Assembly: GCF_009932375.1 (NCBI RefSeq)
Contig: NZ_BLJG01000068.1
Span: 1 to 37,648 of the forward strand
DNA length: 37,648 nt
Reading direction: 5' to 3'
From: Pseudomonas juntendi
GTDB taxonomy: Bacteria; Pseudomonadota; Gammaproteobacteria; Pseudomonadales; Pseudomonadaceae
Under the pieces are notes generated by a model. The model saw only the letters and a program-made list of their open reading frames with translations, made no database searches and had not been told where the DNA came from. The position numbers were made by a program, and so were the translations under genes. Shown in pieces: positions 26,988-33,840 of the stretch. How positions within the stretch are numbered: position 1 is the stretch's first letter; each line of letters starts with the position of its first letter.

Positions 26988-27016
26988 AATAGTTGTTATT
27001 CATTAATGACTATTGC
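26988..27016 (+). repeat. Inverted repeat in the leader of the 96-residue gene
   Basis: CAATAGT at 26988-26994 pairs with ACTATTG at 27010-27016 around a 15-nt loop. The right arm plus cc (actattgcc) also resembles the 3' half of the phage-type promoters. It may be an RNA processing hairpin or a decayed third promoter. Confidence 0.3.
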
Positions 27017-27042
27017 CTTGGCTTCCCAATACAGGAGGCACT

Positions 27043-27333
27043 ATGCGATTCCACTTTGTACTCGATGGTCTCTGTCATGAGCAGGCCAATTCGTTACTGT
27101 CTATCGAGTCAGCCATGACTGGCCGATCAGCAACCGCTGTGTTCAACCTAAAGACCCTTGATGTTTTCATCAATCGAACCCCAGAGAAAGCCAAGGCGTT
27201 TGTCTCGGACAGGCTGGGAGCTTTCCACATGGAGGCCTTTGAGGATCTACTGACTGCTACCAGTCTCGACCTGATCGACTTCTACCATGTAGTCAAAGGC
27301 GTCCCTGTGGTCCTCACAGCTCGCCACAAGTAA
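27043..27333 (+). CDS. Small island protein, unknown function
   Basis: The 96-residue protein starts MRFHFVLDGLCHEQANSLLS and contains ATAVFNLKTLDVFINRTPEK and SLDLIDFYHVVKGVPVVLTA. It is mixed alpha/beta, with no signal or membrane segment. A perfect AGGAGG lies five bases before the ATG, so translation should be strong. I recognise no family. It is the first gene after phage-type promoter 2 and so is probably made during helper infection. Confidence 0.65.
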   Translation: MRFHFVLDGLCHEQANSLLSIESAMTGRSATAVFNLKTLDVFINRTPEKAKAFVSDRLGAFHMEAFEDLLTATSLDLIDFYHVVKGVPVVLTARHK

Positions 27334-27450
27334 CACAGCGACCGTCGCCACGGTTGTCCTTTCAGATGCCCTCTCAGGCTTGCCATGTCCTGTGATCCCG
27401 CATCAGCAATAACTACCCAAACCCCAGAACCTTTTGATCGACCTTGGAAG

Positions 27451-27546
27451 ATGCCCATGAGGCTCCCTCCTTGGCCGTCTGGTCGTGCGCGTCTATGGCG
27501 CCAAGGTCGAATCAAAGGGTCGCCTATAGGAGATCCAAATCCATGA
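27451..27546 (+). CDS. Possible 31-residue leader peptide
   Basis: The ORF MPMRLPPWPSGRARLWRQGR ends in a TGA that overlaps the ATG of the next gene (ATGA at 27543). GGAAG lies just before its ATG, at short spacing. The overlap suggests translational coupling. The basic, Trp/Pro-rich composition gives no function. Confidence 0.3.
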   Translation: MPMRLPPWPSGRARLWRQGRIKGSPIGDPNP

Positions 27547-27941
27547 ACATCACCATCACCAAAGTCCTGAAAGATGAAGTAACCGTGTCGGGCCAGCCTC
27601 TCAAACGTGAATACGTCGAGAACGTAATGCTGCCCTTGCTGATGGCCCAGTGTGGCCGGAACAACGGCGCTAAGTTCGGAGTGATCAAAGCTTTCGAGGA
27701 AGCCGGTCTGTCTCTCAAGGCCATCCAAGAGGACGCTTTGACCTACTTCGAGACCAAGCGGGAAAACAAAGCCGAACATGAGAAGCGCCTACAAGAAGTG
27801 CGTGAAGCTGCTGAGCGTTGCCGCGAAGACACCCCCCGTGAGATTGCCGAAGCGAAGGCCCAGCGCGAAGCCCGAGCCGCTGCCATCAAGGAGCACGGTA
27901 TGCGTATGCGCGCTGCCTCCCGTGGCAACGCTGGCTGGTAA
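27543..27941 (+). CDS. Helical protein upstream of the capsid gene, possible scaffold
   Basis: The 132-residue protein has a folded-looking N-terminal half (MNITITKVLKDEVTVSGQPL, GVIKAFEEAGLSLKAIQEDA) and a long charged helix (KAEHEKRLQEVREAAERCRE, RAAAIKEHGMRMRAASRG) with a basic end. GGAGA lies about ten bases before the ATG. It sits 46 nt upstream of the capsid-like gene, the usual place of a scaffold. Scaffold proteins are acidic to mixed and strongly helical with a basic C-terminus, and this fits loosely. The assignment is inference from position and composition. Confidence 0.6.
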   Translation: MNITITKVLKDEVTVSGQPLKREYVENVMLPLLMAQCGRNNGAKFGVIKAFEEAGLSLKAIQEDALTYFETKRENKAEHEKRLQEVREAAERCREDTPREIAEAKAQREARAAAIKEHGMRMRAASRGNAGW

Positions 27942-27987
27942 TCCACGCACACACCTTCATTCAATCTAATTCAGGAGACCAATTCCC

Positions 27988-29280
27988 ATGAAACCTAATC
28001 AATACGTCAAGCCGTCCACCTACACCACTGCCGTTTTCAACGACACTCCGGGCCATGAGGCTGGGTCGATCCGCTTCAACGCTGGTGACATCCGAAGCGA
28101 GACCGAAGCGGCCACCGATCCGTCTGTCTATGTGCAGGCCCTCGTGGAGGCCGCTGAGGACTATTTGAACGGTGATGAGTGGCGAGAGGCTGCCATGGAG
28201 GCAACCCCTTGTGAGTTCCGTCCGGCTGGCTCTGAGGCCACTGGTCAACAAATCATCGCCATGGCTGACCGTACCGTCACCTTCGACCCTCGCAAGAACT
28301 GGGATAACCAAACCATCAGCAAAGGCGAAGTCCTGGCCGGGTCTGTGATCTTCACGGAGCGAACCGATACCGCTCTGGTCATCAGCCATCGTGCAACCAT
28401 CCTCGATCACCACATTCAGGCCGGTTGGACTGTAGGGTCCTTGGCTCAGACCGCTGACAAGATGCTTCGTGACATCGAGCTTAGTGCCGCTGGGAGCATC
28501 GCTAAGATCCTCTCGGACGCTCCAAGTACCGAAATGTTCTCTGAGGCCAAGCCAACCGGCAAGCCCGTAGAGATCGCTGAGGATCTTATCGACCTCTTGA
28601 CGACCCACATCAACCAGACCGTAGGCACCTCGTTGTCTGACTTCGTGGTCCTGTTGCCTGTGAGCCTCGTGGCCGTTCTTGAGCGTGCTGCCCAGCGTGC
28701 TGGCGTGGGTGACATTGAGGACCTCATTGGCGCCTCTGTGCAGCTTTATAGCGGTGCTGACTATGGCCTGTTCTTGCTGCCCAAGTACTTCACCTCGCTG
28801 AGCTACCGTGAGAACCGTGAGGGTGACATCTGGAAGATCCAAGCGACCCGCAACGCAAATGCTCAAGGTTGGGATTTTGAGATCGGCACCGTGGTGGACA
28901 TCGTGGCTAACGGCAAGGTCAAGGTGAAGCTGACCGCCGATGGTCTCCAGACCGAGATGGTGGACTTTCCGATGATCACTCGCATCAGCTTCGATAATTC
29001 ACCCGTGAAGGTGAGAGTCGTGTTCTTCAAGGACGCCTCTAAGAACCTCGCTGTAGGTGATTCGTACACCAACGTCCTGACCGTTGCCCCAAGCAATGCC
29101 GCCAACAAGGATGTCGTATGGACCATCTCTGATGACTCCGATGATGCTGGTGAGCCTGTGGCCTCTGTGTCTGCTACCGGGACCGTTAAGGCTCTCAAGG
29201 CAGGCAAGGCAATCATTACTGTGACAACCGTTGACGGTGGTTTCTCAGACTCCTATGTGTTGAACGTTACGGCTGCCTAA
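27988..29280 (+). CDS. Major-capsid-like protein with C-terminal Big2 domain
   Basis: The 430-residue protein starts MKPNQYVKPSTYTTAVFNDT. The body to about residue 335 looks like a phage coat protein: a helical region (DIELSAAGSIAKILSDAPST), a strand-helix block (DFVVLLPVSLVAVLERAAQR), then LYSGADYGLFLLPKYFTSLS and a final beta region (WDFEIGTVVDIVANGKVKVK). Residues about 340-430 form a bacterial Ig-like (Big2) domain (VWTISDDSDDAGEPVASVSA, TGTVKALKAGKAIITVTTVD), a common capsid decoration. It does not resemble T7 gp10 in my memory. AGGAG lies upstream. Capsid identity is inferred; the Big2 domain is seen clearly. Confidence 0.6.
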   Translation: MKPNQYVKPSTYTTAVFNDTPGHEAGSIRFNAGDIRSETEAATDPSVYVQALVEAAEDYLNGDEWREAAMEATPCEFRPAGSEATGQQIIAMADRTVTFDPRKNWDNQTISKGEVLAGSVIFTERTDTALVISHRATILDHHIQAGWTVGSLAQTADKMLRDIELSAAGSIAKILSDAPSTEMFSEAKPTGKPVEIAEDLIDLLTTHINQTVGTSLSDFVVLLPVSLVAVLERAAQRAGVGDIEDLIGASVQLYSGADYGLFLLPKYFTSLSYRENREGDIWKIQATRNANAQGWDFEIGTVVDIVANGKVKVKLTADGLQTEMVDFPMITRISFDNSPVKVRVVFFKDASKNLAVGDSYTNVLTVAPSNAANKDVVWTISDDSDDAGEPVASVSATGTVKALKAGKAIITVTTVDGGFSDSYVLNVTAA

Positions 29281-29290
29281 GAGCAACTGA

Positions 29291-29554
29291 AAGAAGCCCC
29301 GTAAGACCGGACCTAAAGAGGGACCGGCAGGGGCACGGCTTACGGATGCAGAAATTGCATTCGTTCCATCTCCCCGAAATTTCGTGAAGATACTCCGTAA
29401 AGAGGACGGTCCAGATTTGGGCTGTCCTATTCGCCCGTCGCTGGGCAAGCGCCAGCTTGATACTGGCATCACCCAATCAATCGTAGAGTCTTCCTGTTTG
29501 TTCCTTCATGCCACCGTCCAGAACCTTTGTCGGGTCTCTGCGCTGGACAGTTGA
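29291..29554 (+). pseudogene. Open stretch without start codon after the capsid gene
   Basis: The frame is open for 87 codons after a TGA at 29288 and reads KKPRKTGPKEGPAGARLTDA, then FVPSPRNFVKILRKEDG. It has no ATG and ends at 29554, where it overlaps the next ORF by TTGA. It is in the +1 frame relative to the capsid gene but cannot be reached by a frameshift, because of the TGA. It is probably a decayed gene or a chance frame. Confidence 0.3.
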
Positions 29555-29706
29555 AGCTACCCAAAGGCAAACAACCGGGTAAGTGGGTAGACACCAATAA
29601 GGCCAAGGCGCCCCACAAGAACACCCAGAAGGGACTACGTGCTGCCGTAAAGAAGGGCAACCTGACCCCGCAGAGAGCCGCTGAGCTGGGCTTGAAGACC
29701 ATCTAA
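29551..29706 (+). CDS. Possible small basic protein (TTG start)
   Basis: The 51-codon ORF reads LKLPKGKQPGKWVDTNKAKA, then KNTQKGLRAAVKKGNLTPQR and AAELGLKTI. The Lys-rich, ordered composition is protein-like. The start is only TTG at 29551 with a weak GGA upstream, so it may be the intact 3' end of a broken gene. Confidence 0.35.
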   Translation: MKLPKGKQPGKWVDTNKAKAPHKNTQKGLRAAVKKGNLTPQRAAELGLKTI

Positions 29707-29778
29707 TAAAATTCTTTATTGCAATGCTTTGGGGGGCTAAGATCTGGGATCTGCTTCTTGAGCAACGCAGGGCCGCCA

Positions 29779-30000
29779 ATGAGTTGCACACTGTGTTACA
29801 CCTTCAAAAATAAGCGTGTCGTGACCAAGATAGCGGTTCAGTCTCTGACCCCTCATGCAGCATTGTGCTTTGCGTTGCTTCAATCTGGAGCATGCAGTGA
29901 ATCGCCAGATGAAGGATGGCCAAAGGATTATGAGGGCCTGCTTGAAGTAGCTAAACAGCATGGCCTCACTGACATTCGGTTCCACAGATCCCTTTCTTAA
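29779..30000 (+). CDS. Small island protein, unknown function
   Basis: The 73-residue ORF starts MSCTLCYTFKNKRVVTKIAV and includes SLTPHAALCFALLQSGACSE and EGLLEVAKQHGLTDIRFHRS. It has four cysteines, two of them in a CTLC pair. AGGG lies upstream but the ribosome site is weak. No family is recognised. Confidence 0.45.
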   Translation: MSCTLCYTFKNKRVVTKIAVQSLTPHAALCFALLQSGACSESPDEGWPKDYEGLLEVAKQHGLTDIRFHRSLS

Positions 30001-30016
30001 TCACCCGGAGAACCTC

Positions 30017-30100
30017 ATGGACACGCTACACGCTGCCTACTGGGTCTGCGTGGCTGTTCATGTGGCCTTCTGGCTATACGCTCGCTTCAAGGGCCCCTGA
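30017..30100 (+). CDS. 27-residue membrane peptide at the island end
   Basis: MDTLHAAYWVCVAVHVAFWL continues YARFKGP. It is one hydrophobic helix with a basic C-terminus. GGAG lies six to seven bases before the ATG. It starts 17 nt after the preceding ORF. It could be a small holin-like or other membrane peptide, which is inference from size and position. Confidence 0.45.
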   Translation: MDTLHAAYWVCVAVHVAFWLYARFKGP

Positions 30101-30277
30101 TGAAAATCTGATAGAAAAATCTGAGAGACCACCTCATTGCTTCTACTCACCGAGGTTCCCCCGTGTGGCCCTCATGGGCTCGCTCTGGGGCGATAAGGCC
30201 CCTCGTGCGCAGGCGAAAAGGCCCCAGAAGGGTGCCCAAAAGGTCCGCCGCTGAGCCTGCCTCAAATGCTTCGGAAT

Positions 30278-30305
30278 GTCACAAGACCGTACCAAAGTGT
30301 CACAA
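30278..30305 (+). repeat. Putative integrase arm sites, right end
   Basis: Two gTCACAAg copies start at 30278 and 30299, 45-72 nt before the attR core. They match the pair inside the integrase gene at the left end in sequence, spacing and orientation. Confidence 0.6.
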
Positions 30306-30349
30306 GCCATGGTAGCGTAGCCCTTTAATTCCGGGCATTGAGGACAACT

Positions 30350-30364
30350 GTGGAGTTTCTTGCC
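30350..30364 (+). repeat. Right attachment core (attR) within sohB
   Basis: GTGGAGTTTCTTGCC is identical to 23859-23873 and starts at the GTG start codon of sohB. The upstream ribosome site (GAGGAC) now comes from the island. Confidence 0.85.
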
Positions 30365-31375
30365 GAATACGCAAGCTTTCTCGCCAAAACCGCCACCCTG
30401 GTCATCGCCATTCTGGTGGTGTTATCGGCCATCGCCGGGCTGCGTGGCAAAGGGCGGCGCAAATCGGGTGGGCAGTTGCAGGTCACCCGTCTGAACGAGT
30501 TCTACAAGGACCTGCGCGAGCGCCTGGAATCCGGCTTGCTCGACAAGGCCCAGCTAAAGGCGCTGCGCAAGCAGCAGGCCAAGGCGGAGAAACAACAGAA
30601 GAAGGGCAAAGGCAAGGCCGACGAGCAGGGCCGCGTGTTCGTCCTGGACTTCGATGGCGACATCAAGGCCTCGGCCACTGAAAGCCTGCGCAATGAAATC
30701 ACTGCGCTGCTGACCCTCGCCACCGCACGCGATGAAGTGGTACTGCGCCTGGAAAGCGGCGGTGGTCTGGTGCACAGCTACGGCCTGGCCGCCTCCCAGC
30801 TGGCGCGCATTCGCCAGGCAGGCATCCCGCTGACCGTGTGCATCGACAAGGTGGCTGCCAGCGGTGGTTACATGATGGCCTGTATCGGCGACAAGATCGT
30901 CAGTGCGCCATTCGCCGTACTGGGTTCGATCGGCGTGGTGGCGCAATTGCCCAACGTCAATCGCTTGCTGAAGAAACACGACATCGATTTCGAGGTGCTG
31001 ACCGCTGGCGAATACAAGCGCACCTTGACCGTATTCGGCGAAAACACCGAGAAAGGCCGGGAGAAGTTCCAGGAAGACCTCGACATCACCCACCAGTTGT
31101 TCAAGGACTTCGTTGCCCGCTATCGCCCGCAATTGCACATTGACGAAGTGGCTACCGGTGAAGTGTGGCTAGGTGTGGCGGCCCTGAACCGCCAGTTGGT
31201 GGATACCTTGCAGACCAGCGACGAGTACCTGAGCGAACGTGCCCGCAACGCCAACCTGTTCCACCTGCACTATGCCGAGCGTAAAAGCCTGCAGGAGCGA
31301 ATCGGCGTGGCAGCCAGTGGCGCGGTAGAGAACACCTTGGTGGGTTTGTGGAGTAAACTCGGCCGCCTGCGCTAA
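30350..31375 (+). CDS. sohB: SohB inner-membrane S49-family protease
   Basis: The 341-residue protein has an N-terminal membrane anchor (ASFLAKTATLVIAILVVLSA), a charged linker rich in Lys/Gln and an S49 (ClpP/crotonase-fold) protease domain. The catalytic serine is Ser171 in ASGGYMMA, and the general base is probably Lys223 in EYKRTL, as in SppA/SohB. The start is GTG at 30350. The reading frame is intact despite the island insertion, because the att core regenerates the first five codons. Its leader and promoter are now island sequence, so expression may differ from the uninterrupted state. Confidence 0.93.
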   Translation: MEFLAEYASFLAKTATLVIAILVVLSAIAGLRGKGRRKSGGQLQVTRLNEFYKDLRERLESGLLDKAQLKALRKQQAKAEKQQKKGKGKADEQGRVFVLDFDGDIKASATESLRNEITALLTLATARDEVVLRLESGGGLVHSYGLAASQLARIRQAGIPLTVCIDKVAASGGYMMACIGDKIVSAPFAVLGSIGVVAQLPNVNRLLKKHDIDFEVLTAGEYKRTLTVFGENTEKGREKFQEDLDITHQLFKDFVARYRPQLHIDEVATGEVWLGVAALNRQLVDTLQTSDEYLSERARNANLFHLHYAERKSLQERIGVAASGAVENTLVGLWSKLGRLR

Positions 31376-31413
31376 CACCTTGAACCCGTTGAAATTTTTT
31401 TTCGTTGAGGGGG

Positions 31414-31442
31414 TTGCAAGGTTAAAAGAATGAAGACATAAT
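31414..31442 (+). promoter_or_regulatory. Promoter of tRNA-Cys
   Basis: TTGCAA at 31414-31419 and CATAAT at 31437-31442 are separated by 17 bp. The expected start is near 31449, about 80 nt before the tRNA. Confidence 0.6.
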
Positions 31443-31528
31443 GGCGCCCATCGAAACGCAGCGAACTTTGAAAAAGGTTCAGTGTTTCAAGGGGATAGCA
31501 AAGCGCAAGCTGCTATGTCCGACTTTGA

Positions 31529-31602
31529 GGCCGAGTAGCAAAGTGGTTATGCTCCGGATTGCAAATCCGTCTACGCCGGTTCGATTCCGACCTCGGCCTC
31601 CA
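31529..31602 (+). tRNA. tRNA-Cys (anticodon GCA)
   Basis: The 74-nt tRNA has acceptor ggccgag/ctcggcc with discriminator T and encoded CCA, an anticodon stem cggat/atccg around GCA at 31561-31563, and a T-loop ggttcgattcc. It probably serves as the attachment site of the downstream prophage. Confidence 0.97.
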
Positions 31603-31610
31603 CCATTCGA

Positions 31611-31645
31611 AAGCCCCGCAGCCCTTGAGGTTGCGGGGCTTTTTT
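31611..31645 (+). terminator. Terminator after tRNA-Cys
   Basis: aagccccgca pairs with tgcggggctt, followed by a T run. Confidence 0.9.
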
Positions 31646-31674
31646 AATGCCTGCGGATTGACCCCGCCACCTGC

Positions 31675-31695
31675 ATTTGGGACAAATTTGGGACA
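31675..31695 (+). repeat. Tandem atttgggaca boxes before the integrase
   Basis: Two adjacent direct copies at 31675-31684 and 31686-31695 lie about 75-95 nt past the tRNA and are probable arm sites of the downstream integrase. Confidence 0.5.
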
Positions 31696-31741
31696 GCAAA
31701 GTAAATTGCGTGTCCCCTCTGTCCCCGGCAAAATCCGGTGC

Positions 31742-32719
31742 ATGGCTACCTACGAACAGCGCCCAGGCGGCGCATGGCGGGCAAAGATCCGCCGCAAAGG
31801 ATACCCGCAACTGTCTGCGACTTTCGATACAAAGGCCGAGGCCCAGCGCTGGGCAGCCGAGATCGAGGGTGATATGTCGCGGGCGCGCTTCGTTGACATG
31901 CGGGAGGCAGAGCGCACGACCCTGGCCGAGGCCTTGGACCGTTACGCCCGGGAGATCACTGCGTCGAAGAAAGGCGCGAAGCAGGAGATGACCCGGATCA
32001 ACAAGTGGAAGAAGCACGCGCTGGCCGACAAAGGACTGGCTGCGCTGAAATCCAGCGACTTTGCTTTATATAGGGATGGTGAGCTCAAGGAGGGGAAGTC
32101 CACGGCCACGGTACGGCTTGACCTGGCCATCATCAGCCACCTGTTCACGGTGGCAATCAAGGACTGGGGTATTCAGGGGCTGAGCAACCCGGTGATGAAG
32201 CTGCGGATGCCCAAGGGGGCAAAAGAGCGGGATCGACGACCGCAAAGCTTCGAGCTCACGGCGGTGATCGAGAAGGCGGGGGAGATTCACGCCGAAATGC
32301 CGGCGATCATCCAGATAGCTGTGGAGACAGCCATGCGCCGCAGCGAGCTGCTGGGCCTGCGCCGCGAGAACGTCAAAGGCAAGCATGTGCTGCTTGAGGA
32401 CACAAAGAACGGAAGTCGTCGACTCGTGCCGCTATCCACCAAGGCCAGGGCGCTGCTTGATGGCCTGCCTGCGCGCCTGGATGGCCGAGTGTTCTCGCTG
32501 GCACCTCACTCGGTCAGTCAGTACTTCAACCGAGCCTGCAAAGCTGCCGCGGTCAAAGACCTGCACTTCCACGACCTGCGACATGAAGGCACATCGCGGC
32601 TGTTCGAGAAAGGGTTGTCCCTGATGGAGGTGGCCAGCATCACCGGGCACCGAACCTTGTCGATGCTCCGGCGATACACGCATCTTTGCCCTGACTCCCT
32701 GGCCGACAAGCTGGGTTAA
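31742..32719 (+). CDS. Prophage tyrosine integrase
   Basis: The 325-residue integrase has an N-terminal AP2-like DNA-binding part (YEQRPGGAWRAKIRRKGYPQ), a core-binding domain, and catalytic residues Arg199 (AMRRSELLGL), His277 and Arg280 (HDLRHE), His303 (TGHRTL) and Tyr312 (RRYTHL). The ATG at 31742 is chosen because the frame before it runs through the tRNA and terminator. It is complete, lies 140 nt past tRNA-Cys, and ends overlapping the stop of the convergent excisionase-like gene. Confidence 0.95.
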   Translation: MATYEQRPGGAWRAKIRRKGYPQLSATFDTKAEAQRWAAEIEGDMSRARFVDMREAERTTLAEALDRYAREITASKKGAKQEMTRINKWKKHALADKGLAALKSSDFALYRDGELKEGKSTATVRLDLAIISHLFTVAIKDWGIQGLSNPVMKLRMPKGAKERDRRPQSFELTAVIEKAGEIHAEMPAIIQIAVETAMRRSELLGLRRENVKGKHVLLEDTKNGSRRLVPLSTKARALLDGLPARLDGRVFSLAPHSVSQYFNRACKAAAVKDLHFHDLRHEGTSRLFEKGLSLMEVASITGHRTLSMLRRYTHLCPDSLADKLG

Positions 32720-32961
32720 CGCACACTGGCAAGCGTCGGCGGGGCCTGGCGCTTCCGCCCGGGCTTTGCCGGGGTGTGCAGGCCCTGCTCAAACTCTTCC
32801 AGAAACTTGCGGACGGTGGCGACCCGCCAACACACCCGCTTTCCCTGTTTGAAGAACGGCGGGAGCCAGCTCGCCCCGTCCTGGCGTGCACTGCGGATTG
32901 ATGATTCAGTTCGGCCGAGCATCTTCGCCAGCTCGGGAACGTGGATGATTTCTTGCTCCAT
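32716..32961 (-). CDS. Excisionase-like HTH protein
   Basis: The 81-residue protein has a MerR/AlpA-type winged helix (IHVPELAKMLGRTESSIRSA, then WLPPFFKQGKRVCWRVATVR) and a basic C-terminal tail (AKPGRKRQAPP). Size, fold and position beside the integrase fit a recombination directionality factor. AAGGAGG precedes the ATG at 32961. Its stop overlaps the integrase stop on the other strand. Confidence 0.75.
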   Translation of the reverse strand: MEQEIIHVPELAKMLGRTESSIRSARQDGASWLPPFFKQGKRVCWRVATVRKFLEEFEQGLHTPAKPGRKRQAPPTLASVR

Positions 32962-32971
32962 CTGTGCCTCC

Positions 32972-33148
32972 TTAGGCCAAGAAGTGGTGCCCTACCTTCG
33001 CCGCCCGGGCGGCTTCCTCGGTGCGGAAAATGAGCTTGGTTTTGCCTCGACGGCCTTCCGATTCGTACTCGGCCGATACCCACCAGTGGCCGAACTTGCG
33101 GTACGGCTCGCCGAGGATCTTCGTGAAGTAGCAGTCGATCAGGTTCAT
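32972..33148 (-). CDS. Small phage protein, unknown function
   Basis: The 58-residue protein begins MNLIDCYFTKILGEPYRKFG and ends EEAARAAKVGHHFLA. It looks like a short beta-rich domain (HWWVSAEYESEGRRGKTKLI). GGAGA precedes the ATG at 33148. Its stop is 10 nt before the excisionase-like gene, so it belongs to the leftward operon. Confidence 0.7.
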   Translation of the reverse strand: MNLIDCYFTKILGEPYRKFGHWWVSAEYESEGRRGKTKLIFRTEEAARAAKVGHHFLA

Positions 33149-33186
33149 GGATGGTCTCCACGCCGCCGGTGGCGGCATGTTGGTGG

Positions 33187-33738
33187 TCAGGCCAGCAGTA
33201 CTTCCCGCACGACTTCCCAGAGTCGAGCTGCGGGCCACTGGTAGCGGTCGAAGTCGGTGTCAGGCTGGATGCCGTAGCGGCAGGTGGAGTGGGCGCCGGC
33301 AGGGTATTCGCCGCGCTTTTGCATGATGGTAGCCACGCGGCCATCACCGCCAGGCTCGGTACGGTGGTACTCGTACGCCCTGGTGGTGTACACATCGCCC
33401 GAGGCAATGGTGCATGTTGAGTGGTGCACCATGTTAGCCCTGCCGTCTGGGGTCCACGGTCTACTGCCGCCAGTCTGCCGCGCGCCCTCGTGCAGATAGA
33501 GAACGAATTCACCGTCTTCCAGGCGGCGCATGTCGTAGCAGTGGTTGATCTGTTTCCCGACCAAGATCCGCGATACGAAGTTGAAGCGGTGGTCGTGGAT
33601 GGCAGAGTGCTCGAAGCAGCTGCGTCGGGGCAGTTCTGGGTGCCAAACGTGCAGGCGCTGCTCACCCTGCAGCTGGACCTGGACGAAGCCCAGGCCGTGG
33701 AGCGTGATTTTGTCCGTCATCACGTCGTCGATGATCAT
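33187..33738 (-). CDS. Cupin-like phage protein
   Basis: The 183-residue protein has probable metal-binding cupin motifs: HSAIHDHRFNFVSRILVG near residue 44, with three histidines, and a second strand block GDVYTTRAYEYHRTEPGG. No enzyme family is certain. GGAG lies about nine bases before the ATG at 33738. Such single-domain cupins occur in prophage early regions with unknown function. Confidence 0.65.
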   Translation of the reverse strand: MIIDDVMTDKITLHGLGFVQVQLQGEQRLHVWHPELPRRSCFEHSAIHDHRFNFVSRILVGKQINHCYDMRRLEDGEFVLYLHEGARQTGGSRPWTPDGRANMVHHSTCTIASGDVYTTRAYEYHRTEPGGDGRVATIMQKRGEYPAGAHSTCRYGIQPDTDFDRYQWPAARLWEVVREVLLA

Positions 33739-33840
33739 GGCAATAGCTCTCCATGCCCGCGCATGTCGGCGGGCTTGAGTAGTGGGCAGGGATCACCATT
33801 TTGTCGGGCTCGACAATATGGCTTGAGTTGTAGGAGGGGG

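Larger units (their letters stand above)
23859..30364 (+). mobile_element. 6.5-kb integrated phage-satellite-like island in sohB
   Basis: The island is bounded by a 15-bp direct repeat (GTGGAGTTTCTTGCC), which is the first five codons of sohB. Contents in order are integrase, AT-rich secreted protein, HNH endonuclease, small proteins, capsid-like protein with Big2 domain, a decayed stretch and two small ORFs, all on the + strand. Two T3/gh-1-class phage RNA polymerase promoters lie inside. No phage polymerase, replication, terminase, portal, tail or clear lysis gene is seen. Base composition is visibly more AT-rich than the flanks. Removing it rejoins a normal sohB with an AAGGAG ribosome site. 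I infer a satellite of a T7-like helper; a decayed prophage is the alternative. Confidence 0.8.

Noticed and set aside
29221..29345. Possible programmed frameshift extending the capsid protein, as in T7 10B
   Set aside because: The +1 frame meets a TGA at 29288 and the -1 frame a TGA near 29232. The -1 frame stays open only after that, and no slippery heptamer is visible.
29477..29791. Reverse open frame of 104 codons in the region after the capsid gene
   Set aside because: No ribosome site, Cys/Ser/Arg-rich shadow-like translation, and it opposes the direction of all other island genes.
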